Below, piece after piece: positions 5,719-7,756 of a stretch of DNA of 7,756 nucleotides. The notes beneath the pieces are model-generated. The model was given only the letters and a program-made list of their open reading frames with translations, was not told the DNA's origin and made no database searches. A program made the translations under genes and the position numbers. Source of the stretch: an uncultured Solirubrobacter sp. (lineage in GTDB: Bacteria; Actinomycetota; Thermoleophilia; Solirubrobacterales; Solirubrobacteraceae). Positions within the stretch are counted from its first letter, which is position 1; each line of letters begins with the position of its first letter. The stretch lies in NCBI GenBank assembly GCA_937871635.1, contig CALMNS010000800.1:1-7756 (forward strand), written 5' to 3'.

Positions 5719-5921
5719 ACGCTCCCGCCTGCGATTCGCACTGCATCACCTGCTCCGACGAGGCGGTCCCGATGACCGTCCGCCGGGTCGACGGCGACCG
5801 CGGCCTCGCGCTCTGCGAGGACGCCGCGGGCGCGCGCTCGAGCGTGGAGACCGCGCTCGTCGAGCCCGTGGCGGTCGGCGACACGCTGCTCGTCCACGCC
5901 GGGACGGCGATCGCGTCGTGA
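5715..5921 (+). CDS. Second small HypC/HupF-like protein with N-terminal Cys motif
   Basis: A 68-residue protein starting at a GTG that overlaps the hypC stop (GTGA) and ending in a GTGA overlap with hypD. The HypC barrel pattern is recognisable: AVPMTVRRVDGDRGLALC (17-34), VETALVEPVAVGDTLLVHAG (44-63) and H61 in the position of the HypC histidine. It lacks the MCLAIPG start. Instead it has C6-X3-C10-X2-C13 with H9 (CDSHCITCSDEA), a metal-site-like cluster, plus C34. I recall similar CITCSDEAVPM proteins in actinobacterial hyp loci annotated as HypC/HupF, but their specific task is not known to me. It may act as a second chaperone for iron, the cofactor intermediate or a particular large subunit. 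The frame is open upstream, but the overlap and composition support this start. Confidence 0.85.
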   Translation: MNAPACDSHCITCSDEAVPMTVRRVDGDRGLALCEDAAGARSSVETALVEPVAVGDTLLVHAGTAIAS

Positions 5922-7033
5922 GGTTCGTCGACGAGTTCCGCGACGCCGAGCTGGGCCGCGCGCTCTCCGGGGAGATCCTCGCCGCCGTCGAGCCCGGGCG
6001 CCACTACAAGCTCATGGAGGTGTGCGGGGGGCACACGCACTCGATCTACAAGTACGGGCTCGACGACCTGCTGCCGGCCAACGTCGAGCTCGTCCACGGG
6101 CCGGGCTGCCCGGTCTGCGTCATCCCGATGGGCCGCGTCGACGACGGCATCGCCCTCGCCCACCAGCCCGGGGTCATCTTCACCTGCTTCGGGGACATGC
6201 TGCGTATCCCGGGCTCGGACGGCTCGCTGCTCGACGCCAAGGCCGAGGGCGCCGACGTCCGCATGGTCTACTCGCCGCTCGACGCGCTGCGGATCGCCAA
6301 GGCCAACCCGGAGTCCCAGGTCGTCTTCTACGCGATCGGCTTCGAGACCACCGCCCCGTCGACCGCGCTCACCCTGCGGCGGGCGAAGGCCGAGGGCGTC
6401 GAGAACTTCTCCGTGATGTGCAGCCACGTGACGATCGTCCCGCCGCTGCGCGCGCTGCTCGACTCCCCCGACCTCCGGCTCGACGGCTTCATCGGGCCGG
6501 GCCACGTCTCCACGGTGGTCGGCGCCCGCCCCTTCGAGTTCATCCCGCGCGAGTACGGCAAGCCGATCGTCGTCGCGGGCTTCGAGCCGCTCGACGTCCT
6601 GCAGGCCGTCCTGATGATCCTGCGCCAGCTCTCCGAGGGGCGCTGCGAGGTGGAGAACCAGTACAAGCGCGTCGTCCCCTACGAGGGCAACCTCCGCGCG
6701 CTCGAGGTCATGTCCGAGGTCTTCGAGCTGCGCCCCCACTTCGAGTGGCGGGGGATGGGGTTCATCTCCCAGAGCGGCCTCAAGCTCTCCGAGGCCTACG
6801 CCGGCTTCGACGCCGAGCGGCGCTGGTCGGTGCCCGGGGTGCGGGTCGCCGACCCCAAGGCGTGCCAGTGCGGCGAGGTGCTCAAGGGCGTCATCAAGCC
6901 CTTCGAGTGCCGCGTGTTCGGCAGCGCCTGCACGCCGGAGCGGCCGATCGGGACCTGCATGGTCTCCAGCGAGGGGGCCTGCGCGGCCTACTACAACTAC
7001 GGGCGCTTCGCCCGCGACCGGGAGCTGGTGTGA
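5918..7033 (+). CDS. hypD: [NiFe]-hydrogenase maturation protein HypD
   Basis: A 371-residue iron-sulfur scaffold protein that, with HypC, carries the iron while CN and CO ligands are attached; cytoplasmic. Length matches the family (about 370). Motifs in order: MEVCGGHTHSIYKYG (33-47, C36), HGPGCPVCVIPMG (60-72, C64 and C67), FTCFGDMLRIPGS (88-100), YAIGFETTAPSTA (138-150), IGPGHVSTVVG (192-202) and VAGFEPLDVLQA (219-230). The C-terminal cysteine cluster has CQCGEVLKG (316-324), then C331, C338, C347 and C355, and includes the expected [4Fe-4S] ligands. All hallmark cysteines appear intact. The start is GTG, overlapping the HypC-like gene by 4 bp; MRFVDEFRD matches the family N-terminus. The stop overlaps the hypE start by 4 bp, preceded by GGGAG (7020-7024). 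Confidence 0.97.
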   Translation: MRFVDEFRDAELGRALSGEILAAVEPGRHYKLMEVCGGHTHSIYKYGLDDLLPANVELVHGPGCPVCVIPMGRVDDGIALAHQPGVIFTCFGDMLRIPGSDGSLLDAKAEGADVRMVYSPLDALRIAKANPESQVVFYAIGFETTAPSTALTLRRAKAEGVENFSVMCSHVTIVPPLRALLDSPDLRLDGFIGPGHVSTVVGARPFEFIPREYGKPIVVAGFEPLDVLQAVLMILRQLSEGRCEVENQYKRVVPYEGNLRALEVMSEVFELRPHFEWRGMGFISQSGLKLSEAYAGFDAERRWSVPGVRVADPKACQCGEVLKGVIKPFECRVFGSACTPERPIGTCMVSSEGACAAYYNYGRFARDRELV

Positions 7034-7756
7034 GCTCCGCCGACGTCTCCGTCCGCGAGCAGAAGGTCCTCGGGATCATCGAGACGGCCCGCTCCAAGCA
7101 GGCCAAGTTCCGCGACGCCCACGTCACCATGGCCCACGGGGCGGGCGGCAAGGCCACCCAGGGGCTGATCGAGGGGCTGCTGGTGCCCGCCCTGGGCGGC
7201 GCCACCGGCACGCTCGAGGCGATGGCCGACGCGGGCGCCGTGACGATCGGCGGCGCGCGCCTGGCGATGACCACGGACGCCTTCGTCGTCCGGCCGCTGC
7301 GCTTCCCGGGCGGCTCGATCGGCGACCTGGCCGTCAACGGCACGGTCAACGACCTGGCGGTGGCCGGGGCCCGGCCCGTGGCGCTCACGCTCTCGCTCGT
7401 GCTCGAGGAGGGCCTGCCGGCCGACGACCTGCGCTTCGAGGTCGAGGCGATCGCCGCCGCCGCCCGGGCCGCCGCGGTCGAGGTCGTCGCCGGGGACACG
7501 AAGGTCGTCGAGCGCGGCCACGCCGACGGGATGTACGTCTGCACCACCGGCGTGGGGGAGATCGACCCCCGGGCCTCGCTCTCCCCCGCCGCGCTGCGGC
7601 CGGGCGATCGCATCCTCCTCTCGGGCTCGATCGGCGAGCACGGCACGGCGATCATGCTGGCCCGCGGCGAGTTCGATCTGGGCGCCGACGTGGAGTCCGA
7701 CACCCGGCCGCTGTGGCCCGCGGTCGACGCGCTGCTCGACGCCGCCGGGCCCGAGC
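7030..7756 (+). CDS. hypE: [NiFe]-hydrogenase maturation protein HypE, 3' end cut by window edge
   Basis: ATP-dependent dehydratase that turns the carbamoylated C-terminal cysteine (added by HypF) into a thiocyanate, the source of the CN ligands. 242 codons are visible of the usual 330-350, so the C-terminal PRIC-type tail is outside the window. AIRS/PurM-fold motifs seen: MAHGAGGKATQGLIEGLL (34-51), TTDAFVVRPLRFPGG (81-95), LAVNGTVNDLAVAGARP (100-116), LVLEEGLP (123-130), VVAGDTKVVERGHADG (152-167), TTGVG (172-176) and GDRILLSGSIGEHGTAIM (192-209). The GTG start overlaps the hypD stop by 4 bp and has GGGAG 5 nt upstream. It adds about 34 residues before the conserved core compared with E. 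coli HypE. A start at the internal ATG (7129) is possible, but it would leave a 98-bp gap and break the overlap pattern. Confidence 0.96.
   Translation, partial: MSSADVSVREQKVLGIIETARSKQAKFRDAHVTMAHGAGGKATQGLIEGLLVPALGGATGTLEAMADAGAVTIGGARLAMTTDAFVVRPLRFPGGSIGDLAVNGTVNDLAVAGARPVALTLSLVLEEGLPADDLRFEVEAIAAAARAAAVEVVAGDTKVVERGHADGMYVCTTGVGEIDPRASLSPAALRPGDRILLSGSIGEHGTAIMLARGEFDLGADVESDTRPLWPAVDALLDAAGPE

Noticed and set aside
5696..6739. A 347-codon open frame antisense to hypD
   Set aside because: hypD has all its cysteine motifs on the plus strand. The antisense product is of the same Glu/Arg/Asp-rich shadow type.
6894..7703. Open frames of 214 and 269 codons antisense to hypE
   Set aside because: hypE is unambiguous here; the antisense frames have shadow composition and no start context.
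1..7756. tRNA or rRNA genes, CRISPR arrays, transposases, attachment sites
   Set aside because: I saw no direct-repeat arrays, no recombinase or transposase motifs and no RNA-gene signatures on either strand; the region reads as ordinary chromosome.

Overview
The window is a very GC-rich, densely coded bacterial segment. Many starts are GTG, spacers are short, and -10 boxes are of the TAGGNT type. This composition, the style of the NuoL/NuoM proteins and the divergent Crp-like regulator suggest an actinobacterium, possibly of class Thermoleophilia (Solirubrobacterales-like). The lineage is inferred from protein style only; no marker gene is present.

Left half (1-4482, minus strand): the membrane-arm genes of respiratory complex I, read right to left as nuoJ, nuoK, nuoL, nuoM. 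nuoM runs off the left edge. The genes are packed with gaps of 10, 9 and 0 bp, so they look like one operon. The usual upstream partner nuoI is absent: nuoJ is the first gene and faces a divergent regulator. The peripheral-arm genes must therefore lie elsewhere, or this is a second membrane-arm module.

Centre (4483-4600): a 118-bp divergent control region. Each gene has a TAGGNT -10 hexamer inside a CCTAGG palindrome, only 10-11 bp before the start codon, so both transcripts look nearly leaderless. Between the two promoters are a perfect 14-bp palindrome and a second inverted repeat that overlaps the -35 of the regulator.

Right half (4601-7756, plus strand): a Crp/Fnr-fold regulator, a 101-bp spacer, then a [NiFe]-hydrogenase maturation operon: hypC, a second small HypC-like gene with an N-terminal CX3CX2C motif, hypD, and hypE (cut by the right edge). 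The four hyp genes all start with GTG and are joined by three 4-bp GTGA overlaps. Together they encode the scaffold and the cyanide-synthesis side of Fe(CN)2CO assembly. hypA, hypB, hypF and the hydrogenase structural genes are not in view.

The regulator sits between the complex I membrane arm and the hydrogenase maturation genes, so it could coordinate electron input from H2 with proton-pumping capacity; this is inference. The most notable protein-level observations are in the antiporter-like subunits. NuoL has lost the TM5 glutamate and its nearby arginine (Ala150 and Val181 in their place) and lacks four residues just before the TM8 histidine. NuoM has Asp instead of Glu at its TM5 key position.
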